Origin: Amorphophallus konjac
Taxonomy: Eukaryota > Streptophyta > Magnoliopsida > Alismatales > Araceae
Direction of reading: 5' to 3'
DNA: 64,000 nucleotides
Assembly: GCA_022559845.1 (NCBI GenBank)
Contig: CM040128.1
Span: 266,234,698 to 266,298,697, forward strand
The notes below the pieces were generated by a model. The model did not search any database and was not told the DNA's origin. It was given only the letters and a program-made list of their open reading frames with translations. How positions within the stretch are numbered: the stretch's first letter is position 1; the number at the start of each line of letters is the position of its first letter. Made by a program: the position numbers and the translations under genes. Shown here piece by piece: positions 45,156 to 56,499 of the stretch.

Positions 45156-46584
45156 CGCAGGGCAACCAGCGCCCCCCCTTCCCGCCTTCGTAGCGGGCAT
45201 GGGCGATGAGGGGGGGCCCGTCAATCGACCACGCACCGCGTGGTCAACGCACGGAGGAGGAGGAGGCGGGCCCGGGCGCACCGCGCCAGTGGCCGACACG
45301 CGGCGGCCAGGCGGACGGGCGGCGCACACGCGGCCCAAGCGGGCCGCGTCTCACGCGGTGGGCGGCCGGGCGGCGCATGCGGGCGCACATGGCCAGGAGA
45401 GAGAGAAAGAGAGGGAAAGAAAGAGAAAGGAAGGAGAAAAAAGGCCAGAAAAATTCCAAAAAATCAGAAAAAAAATAGCAAAGTGTGCAGCACATGCTAG
45501 CACACAATTTGGAGTCAACAAATGCAGCAATTGGGTGTTCACATTGGCAAGAGTGTTCACATTTCCTAAGGGGTGGTTATGTAAACCCTATATAAAGGGC
45601 TTCAATTATAATGAAAGGGGAGTTAAGAGGATGACAGTTGAGCCAAGAGTTGTAAGCTCAGGATTGCTAAGCTTTGTAAGTGTTCTTGAAGTTTTTACTT
45701 TGTGGCTTTGGTAGGGATAGATTTTGAGAGCTTTATGTTTAAGTTTTAAGTTTGTGTCAAGTTTGTATTGAAGGATTTCATTGTACTCTTAGTCATTTCG
45801 GCTCTTCATAGTCAATTTACAAGCTTCTGTGATCTTTATTTCAATTTATTATCTTCTACAAAGTTGTTCATCTTTAAGTGTTCTTCAATTTCTCTTTTCA
45901 TCATTTCCTTTAATTCCTTCTAGTTTAAAAGTTATTCTCTGTGTTTCTAAGTACTTTCCTGTGTATGTACTGTTCATCCGAAGTGATAGTCTCTACCAAT
46001 CTTCCATTTTGAAGCCTTTACAATCTTAATTTTACTCTGAGTTCTTCATGAAAGTTGTTCTTCTCTTGTAGATCTAGATTTTTGACGTGTACTACTTCTT
46101 CAAATTCTTCTTCATGTGAGCTCTAGAATTAATTTTTTACTGGTCTATTTTGCTGTCAGTTACTGTTCACCTGCAGTGATATATCTTGATTTTATTGTCT
46201 TCCTTTCGTTTTCTGTTTCTGTGTTCTTCATAAAACTTCTTCATCTTTTCATTCTCTACAACTTTCATTTAGTCCATTTTTTCTAATTCCCTCTAGATTT
46301 TAAGTTATTCTATTTCTTCCAAACGCCTATTTTCAATAATTTTCTATTTGTTCTTCTATCGATTCCACCCTTCTAAATTGCATCCCAATCTCTCTAAGGC
46401 GGTCTAAATTCAATTCTCTTGATCTTTAAATCTTAACAACTCAAGGTTTTCAACTTTCAAATCTACTTCTCCCTGTGGATTCGACTCGGTCTCACCGCTT
46501 AACTATTCTATTTATTTAATTTGTGGGCCGGATATTGTAATTTGATAGTGGGGCGTATTAACGACGTGCGTTTTCCGTGCATCA
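44741..46584 (+). repeat. 3' LTR of element C
   Basis: The LTR is 1844 bp, from TGATAAGTGTG to GTGCATCA. It has a TA microsatellite of about 60 bp (45093-45151), a GC-rich cassette (45155-45400) unlike those of F and G, a GA-rich tract, a TATA box (45589-45596) and an AU-rich U5. Unusually, a primer site follows its end. Confidence 0.85.
45589..45596 (+). promoter_or_regulatory. TATA box of the element C LTR
   Basis: TATATAAA in the context AAACCCTATATAAAGGGCTTC. Confidence 0.65.
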
Positions 46585-46606
46585 AATTTTGGCGCCGTTG
46601 TCGGGG
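46577..46606. repeat. Loop between C and E: LTR end plus primer-binding site
   Basis: The last bases of the C LTR (GTGCATCA) are followed by AATTT and TGGCGCCGTTGTCGGGG (46590-46606), a tRNA-Asp-type primer site with one mismatch. The next base already belongs to the inverted LTR of E, whose own last nine bases are lost. The left arm (ending 46576) and right arm (starting 46605) are near-perfect complements for hundreds of bases. Confidence 0.85.
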
Positions 46607-48395
46607 AAAACGCACGTCGTTAATACGCCCCACTATCAAATTACAATATCCGGCCCACAAATTAAATAACTGGAATAGTTAAGTGGTGAGACCGAGTCGA
46701 ATCCACAGGGAGAAGTAGATTTGAAAGTTGAAAACCTTGAGTTGTTAAGATTTAAAGATCAAGAGAATTGAATTTAGACCGCCTTAGAGAGATTGGGATG
46801 CAATTTAGAAGGGTGGAATCGATAGAAGAACAAATAGAAAATTATTGAAAATAGGGGTTTGGAAGAAATAGAATAACTTAAAATCTAGAGGGAATTAGAA
46901 AAAATGGACTAAATGAAAGTTGTAGAGAATGAAAAGATGAAGAAGTTTTATTTGGAACACAGAAACAGAAAACGAAAGGAAGACAATGAAAAACTTGAAA
47001 AAGCAAGATCTATCGCTGCTGGTGAACAGTAACTGACAGAAAACAGACTATTGAAAAATTAATTCTAGAACTCAAACAAAGAAGAATTTGAAGAAGTGGA
47101 AGAAGAACAAAAGTTAGATCTACAAGAGAAGAACAACTTTTATGCAGAACTCAGAGTAAAATTATGATTGTAAAGGCTTCAAAATGGAAAATTGGTGGAG
47201 ACTATCACTTCATATGAACAGTAAATACACAGGACAGAACTTAGAAACACAGAGAATAACTTTTAAGCTAGAAGGAATTAAAGGAAATGATGAAAAGAGA
47301 AGTTGAAGAACACTTACAGATGGACAACTTTGTAGAAGATAATAAATTGAAATAAAGATCACACAAGCTTGTAAATTGACTATGAAGAGCCAAAATGGCT
47401 AAGAGTACAATGATTACCTTCAATACAAACATGACACAAACTTCAAAACTTAAACATAAAGCTCTCAAAATCTATCCCTACCAAAGTCACAAAGTAAAAA
47501 CTTCAAGAACACTTACAAAGCTTAGCAATCCCTAGCTTACAACTCTTGGCTCCCCTTTCATTACAATTGAAGCCCTTTATATAGGGTTTACATAACAACC
47601 CCTTAGGAAATGTGAACACTCTTGCCAATGTGAACACCCAATTGCTGCATTTGTTGACTCCAAATTATGTGCTAGTATGTGTTGCACACTTTGCTATTTT
47701 TTCTTATTTTTCTAGCGTTTTTTTCTCTTCTTTTCCTTTCTTTCTCTCTCTTTTCTCTTTCCTGGCGGGGTGCGCCGACTCTCTCTCCTCCGCCTTTCTC
47801 CTCCGCGTGGACCGGCCCGCCTGGCCACGTGCGCCGGTCTTCTCCTCCACCGCGGCTGCGCCGCGTGCGCCCGCCAGGGCCGCTGACCGGGCCTCGCCTC
47901 CAGGCGCGGTGTGCCCACGTGGGCATTGACGCGAGGAGGTCGCGTTGACCGCCCCCACCTCCAGCATCGTCGCCCGTGCCCTCCCGCGAAGGCGGGAGGG
48001 CGGGCTTCTTCTGCTTTTGAAAAAAACCACACACGCACACCTATATTATATATATATATATATATATCTTATAAAATTCCTTAAAAATATCAAATGAATT
48101 TATTATTATTTTTTCCCTTTTTCTTTTTGAACAAGTCCATGGGCTTTGACCTTTATTATTATTTTATTTTTTTTATTTTCCCTTTTTATTTTTTTTATAT
48201 TTGTTTATTGTTGCTTCCCTCGTACCGAGTGCCTGCATAAATAAGTAAAACTCGTTATTAAAATTATTTAATTTCAGAAAATTAATTATTTGACTCTAAA
48301 TCAACAGTAAGTGTGATACGTGTATATTTATTAGTATTTAAGCTCATAAAAATGTGTATAATCATGAATTAATATGTAAAAATACACACTTATCA
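46605..48395 (-). repeat. 3' LTR of element E
   Basis: 1791 bp. U5 is nearly identical to that of C. The GC-rich cassette (about 47765-48010) is quite different, with no alignable core. The TATA box is TATATAAA at 47583-47576. The terminal nine bases are missing at the junction with C. Confidence 0.8.
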
Positions 48396-49430
48396 CACCC
48401 ACCAACTTACTCATTGCTAGTCTCTTAGCAATGCAAATAATAAAAAATTTTAGGACCAACAAGAGTTTAAAATATCCATGCTTCATTTCTAGATCATCTT
48501 TCATAGAATCAACTAAAGATTAGGAATCTGGAATCATTATCACATACTAGTCTCATGTAGGAAATTAGTACATGATCAAGAATTCTAATCAAAATTCAGT
48601 AGCACTTGTGCATGTGTAATACTAAATTCACAGTAGAGACAATTGCGTCCTCCAGTTGCTATTCCGAACAAATACCTTTCAATTCTGCACTTCTTAATTA
48701 GAGCGTTCAGTATAATAGCTTTTTGTCTGCCTTATTTCGTTTGTCCCTTTTGGGATCTCTTTTCCTTTTTTTTCTTTTTATTTTCTTTCTACTTTTTTTT
48801 TTCTATACACACATGATGTTGCACTACCCTTCACTGATTTACGCGAACCTCAACACGTCTTAAGTGAAGTAGGCCCGGTTACACAGATCAAAGTTCCCTT
48901 TTCCTTTTGACGCGAACCTCAACACGTCTTAGGTGAAGTAGGCCCGGTTACTCAGAATCGGAGCATTTTTCATGGTGTTTTTATCAAAAATTTTATTTTC
49001 AATAGATAACATGGCAGAAAATTTTATTGGGTGTTTGTAGTTTAGTGTTTCAAAAAAAATGAGGTGAACAATTTGGAGGTTGTATGGTGAAAAATTTGGT
49101 GGTTGTATATATGAATGTAGAATGTGCGACATGATTTCCTGTCCCCCCAACTTAAATGACATTGTCCCCAATGGCAGGAACAATAGAGATGAATAGAACA
49201 ATGTAGATGAGAAGTTTATGAAGGAACGGGACAACCTGATAAAGGTGGACTTCGACGGGTTTGACTTAGGAAGCTTGGTAATGTAACAGAGTAAGCAATC
49301 ATCTCTTCTCCCCCCCAACTGATCTTGTATTCAAACCTGCAAAACAAAAATAAAAACACACGAAAAATTTGGGTTGCCTCCTAAGAAGCGCTAAGTTTAA
49401 CGTCGTCAGCCAGACGCAATGTAGCTCATA
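48396..49430 (-). other. 3' untranslated region of element E
   Basis: From the LTR inward: polypurine tract GTTGGTGGGTG, hairpin ATTGCTA-AGAGAC-TAGCAAT (48432 to 48413), the doubled CACCTAAGACGTGTTGAGG motif (48840-48955), GACAATGTCATTTAAG followed by GGGGGG (49174 to 49141), and the GACGACGTTAAAC...GGAGGCAACCC block (about 49420 to 49370). No gene is seen. Confidence 0.65.
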
Positions 49431-50560
49431 GTGAGTTTATGAAGTGCACCTCGTCAATGTGCATGTCAACTGAAACTCCCTCAATATACGGTTTGAGTCT
49501 TTAGCCATTGACTTTAAAAATATTCCCACTTTTAGGATCAAGAATGTCAACTGTACCGTGTGGGGACACTGAATGCACTATGAAAGGACCCTCCCACCTA
49601 GATCTGAGCTTTCCAGGAAAAAGTTTAAGCCTCGAGTTGAACAACCAAACTCGTTGATTAGGCTCAAAAACTTTTCGAGAGATGTGTTTGTCATGAAAAA
49701 CTTTCATTTTGGCCTTGTAAATCTTAGTATTTTCATAAGATTCCATCCGTAACTCATCTATAGCTCATTCAATTGTAATGCCCGATTTTCTCCTGCTTGG
49801 GCTAAGTCCAAATTAAATTGCTTTACAGCCCAGTATGCTTTGTGTTCCAATTCCACCGGAAGGTGACATGCTTTCCCATAGATCAACCTAAAGGGTGACA
49901 TCCCAATGGGGGTCTTGTAGGCTGTCCTGTAAGCCCATAGAGCATCATCTAGTCTCTTTGACCAGTCCTTTCTATCAGGTCGGACTGTTTTCTGTAGAAT
50001 GTTCTTGATTTCTCTATTAGAGACTTCCACTTGTCCACTTGTTTGAGGATGGTAAGGCGTGGCCACCTTATGGTTGATCTCATATTTTCTAAGCAAGGTC
50101 TTGAACTGGGAGTTTGTGAAATGACTACCCCCATCACTGATTATTGCTCTTGGGAACCCAAACCTTGAAAATATATTTTTCTGGATGAACTTTAGAACCA
50201 CTTTGTGATCATTGGTTCTAGTAGCCACTGTCTCAATCCATTTGGAGACATAATCAACAGCCACCAGTATGTACTCATGTCCAAAAGATGGTGGGAATGG
50301 ACCCATGAAATCAATCCCTAGACATCAAAGATTTCCACCACTAGGATGGGGTTTAATGGCATCATGTCTCTCTTTGAAATGTTTCCCATGGTTTGACACT
50401 TGGGACAAGATTGACTGAATGTGTGGGCATCCTTGAAGAGAGTGGGCCAATTGAAACCACTTTGTAGGATTTTTGCCGCAGTTTTCTTCCCAGAAAAATG
50501 CCCCCACATGAAAGAGTATGACAAAAGGTGAGAATGCACTTTCTGGGACGCATCTTCTTA
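49431..50560 (-). pseudogene. Integrase of element E
   Basis: HHCC region in 50560-50390, DDE core with [12 protein letters not shown] (about 50300), SDGGSHF (about 50130) and GQVEVSN (about 50035), and a C-terminal region down to the NIFKVNG segment, where a TAA follows at about 49501. Breaks: frameshifts near 50310 (just after WGIDF) and 49760. Confidence 0.85.
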
Positions 50561-52346
50561 TGACATTATCAGCACATATTCGAAAAAGTTCTGGGTCCTC
50601 CCAAAAGTAATATTTTATTTGAGAGAGAAATCGATGTTTCTCTTGTTTGGACCAGCCATCAGAAATTAATCCTACGGCCATGGAGGTCTCCTTTGAGAAA
50701 TGGTTAGCAATTGTTCATCAGGGAAGGAGTCTTGAATAGGTTCACTTTCTTGCACTAGGATCCTGGATAGGTGATCTGCTACAACATTTTCGGACCCTTT
50801 TTTGTCCCGAATCTCAATGTCAAATTCTTACAAGAGCAAGATCCACCTGATTAAGCGTGGTTTGGCCTCCTTTTTGGACAATAGGTATCTCAAAACGGAA
50901 TGGTCCGAATAGATGATGACTTTGGATCCTAAAAGATAGGATCAGAACTTCTCGAGTGCAAAGACTACAGCCAACAATTCTTTCTCAGTTGTTGTGTAGT
51001 TCTTTTGTGCCTCAGCCAGGGTTCGACTGGCATAGTAAATCACAACTCGGCTTTTATTTATCCTTTGGCCCAATACAGCCCCCATGGCATAATCAGAAGC
51101 ATCACACATGATTTCAAAAGGTAGTGACCAATCTGGGGTTTGTAGGATTGGAGCTTGAGTCATTGCCTTTTTTAAAAAGTTGTATGCTTGAAGACATGAA
51201 TCATCAAAGTGGAAGGACGTATCCTTGGCCAACAAGTTGCATAAAGGATGAGAAATCTTTGAAAAGTCCTTAATGAATCGTCGGTAGAAACCAACGTGGC
51301 CTAGAAAGGATCAGATCTGTTTGACTGATGTTGGGGGAGGCAAACTAGAAATCAAATCAATTTTAGCTTGATCTACCTCAATTCCCTTTTCAGAAATAAC
51401 ATGCCCTAATACAATTCATTCCTTTACCATGAATTGGCTCTTTTCCCAACTCAAAACCAGATTTGTTTCTATACGCCTTTTCAAGATTCTTTCCAAGTTT
51501 TGTAAACAAGTCTCAAATGAATCCCCAAAGACAGAGAAATCATCCATAAAAATTTCAAGAAAATCTCCGACCATGTCAGAAAAGATAGCCATCATGCACC
51601 TTTGAAAAGTTGCTGGTGCATTACACTATCCAAAAGGCATTCTTCGAAAAGCAAATGTACCATATGGACATGTGAAGGTGGTCTTCTCTTGATCTTCTGG
51701 GTACATGGCCACTTGATTGTATCCTGAGTAACCATCCAAAAAGTAAAAGTACTTTTGTCCATCAAGTTTCTCTAGGATTTGGTCAATGAAAGGTAAAGGG
51801 AAGTGATCTTTCTTAGTGACTGCATTTAACTTTTTGTAGTCTATGCACATCCTCCATCCCGTAGTCAATCGAGTAGGCAAGGGCTCACCTTGTTCATTTT
51901 GGATGACTGTGAGTCCTGACTTTTTGGGAATAATTTGTGTAGGGCTCACCCCACTGCTATCCGAAATGGGGTAAATGATTCCGGCATCTAACCATTTGAC
52001 CACCTCCTTTTTCACCACTTCTCTCATATTGGGATTTAATCTTCCTTGTGACTCTCTAACAGGCTTAGCATTTGGCTCAGAATAGATGTGATGCATGCAG
52101 ATTGAGGGTAATGCCTTTGAGGTCAGCCACAGTCCACCCAATGGCAGCTTTATGAGCTTTGAGGACTTCTTGCAGTTGGGCTTCTTGTGTGGGAGACAAA
52201 TCAGAAGCAATTATCACATGTAAAGTCTCCTTAGGCCCTAGAAATGTATACTTCAAAGACTTAGGCAAGGGTTTGAGTTCCAATTGTGGTGGGGCCTGGA
52301 TTGAAGGCATTGCCGGCTCAATGTTGAGTTTGGGCAAAGGTTCCAC
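50561..52346 (-). pseudogene. Reverse transcriptase and RNase H of element E
   Basis: Reverse transcriptase motifs from 52346 include IDYKKLN and FLDGYSGYNQ. A frameshift near 52100 and a stop near 51627 break it. The catalytic FMDD is intact (Asp-Asp at 51539-51544), unlike in C. RNase H motifs CDASDYAMGAVLGQ and TTEKELLAV lie in 51130-50960. The region deleted in C near 41812 is kept here. Confidence 0.8.
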
Positions 52347-53174
52347 CTGGCCAATGCTCCCATTTTGATTTCCATATCAACTTCTCTTTCCACTTGGAAC
52401 AAACCTCCCCTTGTGATTGCCTTCCTTGGTTCCTTAATAGTTTCCCACTGTTGTGATTTTTCTGCAATTTCATCTAAAAATGCCCAAGCTTCTTCTGCTC
52501 TTTTATTGGTGAACCCCCCATTACACATGGACTCTACCATAGTCCGAGTATTGAAATCCAACCCTTCATATAGAATTTGGACTAATCTCCATTGTTCAAA
52601 TCCATGGTGAGGCCATTACAGCAGAAGATCATTGAATCTTTCCATATATCTCCACAGAGTTTCACCCTCAAGCTGAATAAAGCTATTAAGTTTTTGTCTA
52701 ATGGTGGCAGTCTTGTGGTTTGGAAAAAATTTCCTTAAGAATTCAGTGGATAGACCATCCCATGTTGTAATCGACCGAGGCCGTAATGAGTACAACCAAT
52801 TCTTTGCTTTATCCCTTAAAGAGAATGGAAACAATCTTAGCTTAAGAGACTCAGCACTTAGGTGAGTGAAGCTCATTGTACTGCAAATCTCCTCAAAATC
52901 TCTCACATGATGATATGGGTTCTCAGCTTCCTCCCCTCTAAAGATAGGCAACATTTGGATAATTCCTGACTTAAGCTCAAAATGCCCATTATGTTCAGGT
53001 AACTGAATGCAAGAGGGTTGGCTAGCCCTCGAAGGATTGAGCGACAATTCCTTGCTTTTGGGCTTCCATCTCCATAGACTCAACCCTTGTGTTTTTAAAG
53101 CTGTGTTGTAGGGTTCTCTCAATCTCAGAATCAAGCTGAGCTAGGTTAGGACGAAGAGATCTCCTACCATGCAT
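52347..53174 (-). pseudogene. gag: gag of element E, joined to pol by deletion
   Basis: Starts at ATG 53174 (MHGRRSL) and keeps the capsid-type domain intact where C has small losses. It stops after the KMGALAR segment, where the frame jumps straight to pol sequence before reverse transcriptase. The CCHC knuckle, Gln-rich tail, linker and protease are all gone, a loss of about 2.9 kb relative to C with only two or three bases of shared sequence at the joint. A frameshift lies near 53040 and a stop near 52617. Confidence 0.8.
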
Positions 53175-54110
53175 ACACTCTGATTCCTTAAAGCATGATT
53201 AGATTGAATTATGCATAGAATATTACTCCTTTTTTTTTCTTTTTTTTGTTTTATTTTAAGAAGACACGAACAAGTTATCACACAATTCAACCTAAGACAC
53301 CTAGGGGTACTCTAAATCTACAAGTGGGGTTTCACAAACTGATCAAAATACAATGCAAGTTCATCCTCAAAATTTCCACCAGCCAGGTAAGGGGTGGGGT
53401 AGTGGGAGGCTCCCCTTGCTTTCACAAGGTCCTAATTAAATAACCACTAGCCCGCTTAAGGCGTTTGCCATCCGACCGTCTTGCCTTGGTTTCCACAAGA
53501 GGATAAACTCAAATCGTATTAAAATCACAGTGTGATCTCCTAGGGCCAGTGTCTACTGATTTTTATTACGGCTTAGGTCATGCAAAGATGTAAGGAAAAT
53601 GTGGTTTGTGGGCTAAGGAAAGGGTGATGAAATCCCCACCTTATGTTATTTAGGGGTATTGCCCTTAAAATATTTTGAAATGAAATGCACACCACAATTT
53701 CAAACAAGGGGTTCTTATGCAATATGCATGATAGAATAGGATAAGTAGAACGTACCTTGCCCCTTGCAATCTTCAAAAATGCAATGACAGAAATCAAACA
53801 AAAAAAAATCTTATGCTAAATGATGCATGTCCTAAAACATGGTGTGCAGTTTCTAATCTTGAAATGCAATTTTTTTTTTGGGTTCAAGTGCTTTCTTTTT
53901 TTTTTTATTAATGAACCTATCTAACCAGTAAGATTTTTTTGATTTTTCAATTGATAATATGAAGAAAGAAATTAAATTAAGAGAGAGAAAGTAAGATACT
54001 TATTTGACAGCGATCCCTCGTTCTCTTTTTTTTTTGACAAAATAAAAATTGTTAATATCAATTTATATACACAAACACAAAATAATCAACTTAAAAATCA
54101 TAAACTCTTG
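53175..54110 (-). other. Noncoding leader of element E
   Basis: Same arrangement as the leader of C, with the covariant hairpin at 53414-53429. No ATG-started gene is recognised. Confidence 0.6.
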
Positions 54111-54126
54111 CCCGGCAACGGTGCCA
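54111..54126 (-). other. Primer-binding site, tRNA-Asp type (element E)
   Basis: The minus strand reads TGGCACCGTTGCCGGG, with one internal mismatch to tRNA-Asp. Confidence 0.8.
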
Positions 54127-54131
54127 AAATT

Positions 54132-54164
54132 TGATACGCGAAAAACGCACGTCGTTAATACGCC
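54132..54164 (-). repeat. End of the 5' LTR of element E, interrupted
   Basis: Thirty-three bases match the LTR end of C and E (CGTATTAACGACGTGCGTTTTT). Then the H LTR begins at TGTGAGAC after TACGCC. The rest of this LTR should lie beyond the right end of H, outside the window. Confidence 0.75.
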
Positions 54165-55416
54165 TGTGAGACACGGAAAAAATCTAGAAATACTCTTATC
54201 GTAGATAAAAGGTAGATTTTCGTTCTTTTTTGAAAAGAAACATCCCCCCCATCTGAGTAGAGGGTGATTCCGTGTATGCGCGTCGTATCAGACGATTTGG
54301 GTTCGAGTGCTGGACCTTTCCCCACTGACCGGGGTCAGTGTTGATTTACATCGGCCTAACGTCCGAACACCTTTGTTTAACTGTCAAATAAGTCCCAAAA
54401 GACTTCTACAGGGGTTCTGATATGGAGGGCAGACTCACTCGAGAGACTCTCCATGACCACTCATTTACCACCAATAAGTTAATAGGATTAGGGCTAAGTC
54501 TGAGCAAAAACCCAAGGATTTAGGAATAGAAACACAAATCTACAGAAGCCGTAGGCGTTTTTGAAGTAGAGAGAAATTTTCTGGACCCCGAGGATATTTT
54601 GGTAATTTTACCACCTTAGGGGTATTTTGGTAATTTTCCCAGGCCAGGGATATTTATGAAATTTCTGGACTGGAACGGAAGTAGGATCGGGTTCCTGACT
54701 CCCCAAGGCATGGAAGCCGTTTCTGGAGGATTTTAAGGGCTCTGAAGTCATTTTTTTAGGTCACATGGGTATTTTGATAATTTTTCCACACCCTATACCT
54801 AGGTTTAAAGTGATACCCAAGTGCTGGACTGAGTTGACAACACTTCCGGACCGAAGGAATGACGAGGGGCTTCATAGAAGGCACACATCTGTCAATCTGG
54901 TCAAAGGAGGGGTATATATGCAATTTTGACAAGTTGGGGGTTTTCATATAATTTTCCCACCCGAGGACATACATAAAACATGCTGAGTGCTTTTATAGTC
55001 CGAATGAATATAGGGGTTGTCAGCGAGTTGTCGACTGTACAAAAGTCCGCGTTAGAGCGGGAGATAGGGACGTAGTCCCAATTACAAAAGATTGCAGGGT
55101 ATAACTGCAAATTACAGGACTTTGGTCTTTTACGGTCCCGTGGAGGACGTTTTCGTAATTCCACCGTTGTAAAGATAGAACCACCTGACTTAGTCGTCCC
55201 GGGACGTAAAGACTTACAAAACATGGCCCACTGAGGGGCATAATTACAAACATGGCTCACTGAGGGGCGTAAATATAAATATACCACGTAGGGGCATAAA
55301 TACAAGACCCGGGGACTTACCCCTCACAGGTCAAGACAAACAAAACAAACTCCTCCAGATGCTTGGTAGCTTCGTACGTTGTTCTTCTGTCTCTTTTTTC
55401 TCCAGACCCTTAGGGT

Positions 55417-55425
55417 CTATTTATA
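55417..55425 (-). promoter_or_regulatory. TATA box of the element H LTR
   Basis: TATAAATAG on the minus strand matches the plant TATA consensus. It lies about 1.36 kb after the LTR start and would drive the sense RNA of H. Confidence 0.6.
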
Positions 55426-55994
55426 GAAGGCGGGAGGGCCCAGAGGGGTCAAATGAACAAATTTACCCTGATTCTGTCAAGGTGGGATGGCAAAAAACTA
55501 TTTTGACCCCTCTGAATGTCAGAAGGCTGAACGACCCCTCTGGATGCCAAAAAGGGATGAATGACCCCTCTGCATGTTAGAAGAGTCAAATGACCCCACT
55601 AACCTGACCTGAGAATTACCCACGTAAGCCAAGCCATGGGCCAACTGCCATCATGCCAAGCCATGGGCCAGAAGTGTCCACGTTTTGGCATGGGCCAGAA
55701 GTGCCCGCGTACGTCAACTCCAACTCCGCACAGCACAAACTTACAAGACATGCAAGTGTATAAAGGGGGAGGTGACAATTATCTTAGAGTCACCTTTGGC
55801 CCGGGAGGTGACCGGAACCCCCGGGGGGGGGGGGGGGGGGGGAGAAGAGTGGGTGACCATATCCCACAGCCTTCCCCACCCCGAAGGTGGCAATTCCCTT
55901 CCCTGGCGGAACGGTTATGAGTCCCGCTGTGGAGCGGTTCTGCGTTCCGCTCCCGCTTCTGGCGGTTCTGGGTTCCGGACGACCCCGCTGCTGT

Positions 55995-56340
55995 GCTATC
56001 CCGCGGAACGGTTATGAGTCCCGCTGCCTCCTGGCCCCGCTGTGGAGCGGTTCTGAGTTCCGGACGACCCCGCTGCAGTGCAGTTCCACGCGTCCGCGAC
56101 TGTTGACTCCAGCGCACCCTAGGTGACTCCCTGCCGGTTCTGGGTTCCCGATGACCCCGCTGGCAGTGCTATCCCGCGGAACGGTTATGAGTCCCGCTGC
56201 CTCCTGGCCCCGCTGTGGAGCGGTTCTGAGTTCCGGACGACCCCGCTGCAGTACAGTTCCACGCGTCCGCGACTGTTGACTCCAGCGCACCCTAGGTGAC
56301 TCCCTGCCGGTTCTGGGTTCCCGATGACCCCGCTGGCAGT
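55995..56340. repeat. 173-bp tandem repeat in the H LTR
   Basis: Two near-identical units, 55995-56167 and 56168-56340, follow a partial unit (from about 55910) and precede another partial one. They are GC-rich with repeated GGTTCTGRGTTCC phrases. Open frames across them on both strands are by-products of the repeat. Confidence 0.85.
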
Positions 56341-56492
56341 GCACTTCTGATTCCCGCTGCCTCGCTGATGGTTGTTCAGTGCAGGACTGTGGCTCCGGCA
56401 CGTTTTGACCCCTCCGGGCACGTTTTGACCCCTCTCACCACCGTTCCGCTCTATTTTCGTCGTCCCGGGTCAGAGAAGAGCCGTGGTGGAGC

Positions 56493-56499
56493 TATATAT
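56493..56499 (+). promoter_or_regulatory. Candidate promoter of the PMD gene
   Basis: TATATAT in GAGCTATATATTTCGG, on the plus strand inside the H LTR and 460 bp before the PMD start codon. A transcript starting about 30 nt downstream would contain a 5' UTR intron ending at the CTTTGTGCTTTCAG acceptor just before the start codon. The donor of that intron was not identified. Confidence 0.4.

Larger units (their letters stand above)
35087..46584 (+). mobile_element. Element C: Athila-like gag-pol element, second subfamily
   Basis: Leader, gag, protease, reverse transcriptase, RNase H, integrase, 3' UTR, polypurine tract and 3' LTR are all present in order. The 5' LTR and primer site are missing: sequence of element D stops at about 35086 and the C leader begins where its primer site should have ended. 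Large internal duplications, deletions and stops make it inactive. Element E is its inverted relative across the loop at 46577-46604. Confidence 0.85.
46605..54164 (-). mobile_element. Element E: inverted relative of element C
   Basis: Minus strand: 33 bp of 5' LTR (54164 to 54132), primer site, leader, gag fused to reverse transcriptase by deletion, RNase H, integrase, 3' UTR and 3' LTR. It shares subfamily features with C, but the two coding regions differ at several per cent of codons. Its 5' LTR is interrupted at 54164/54165 by element H. Confidence 0.85.

Noticed and set aside
55823..55842. Run of 20 G as a quadruplex-forming regulatory element
   Set aside because: A single homopolymer of this length is error-prone in sequencing and nothing around it supports a specific function.
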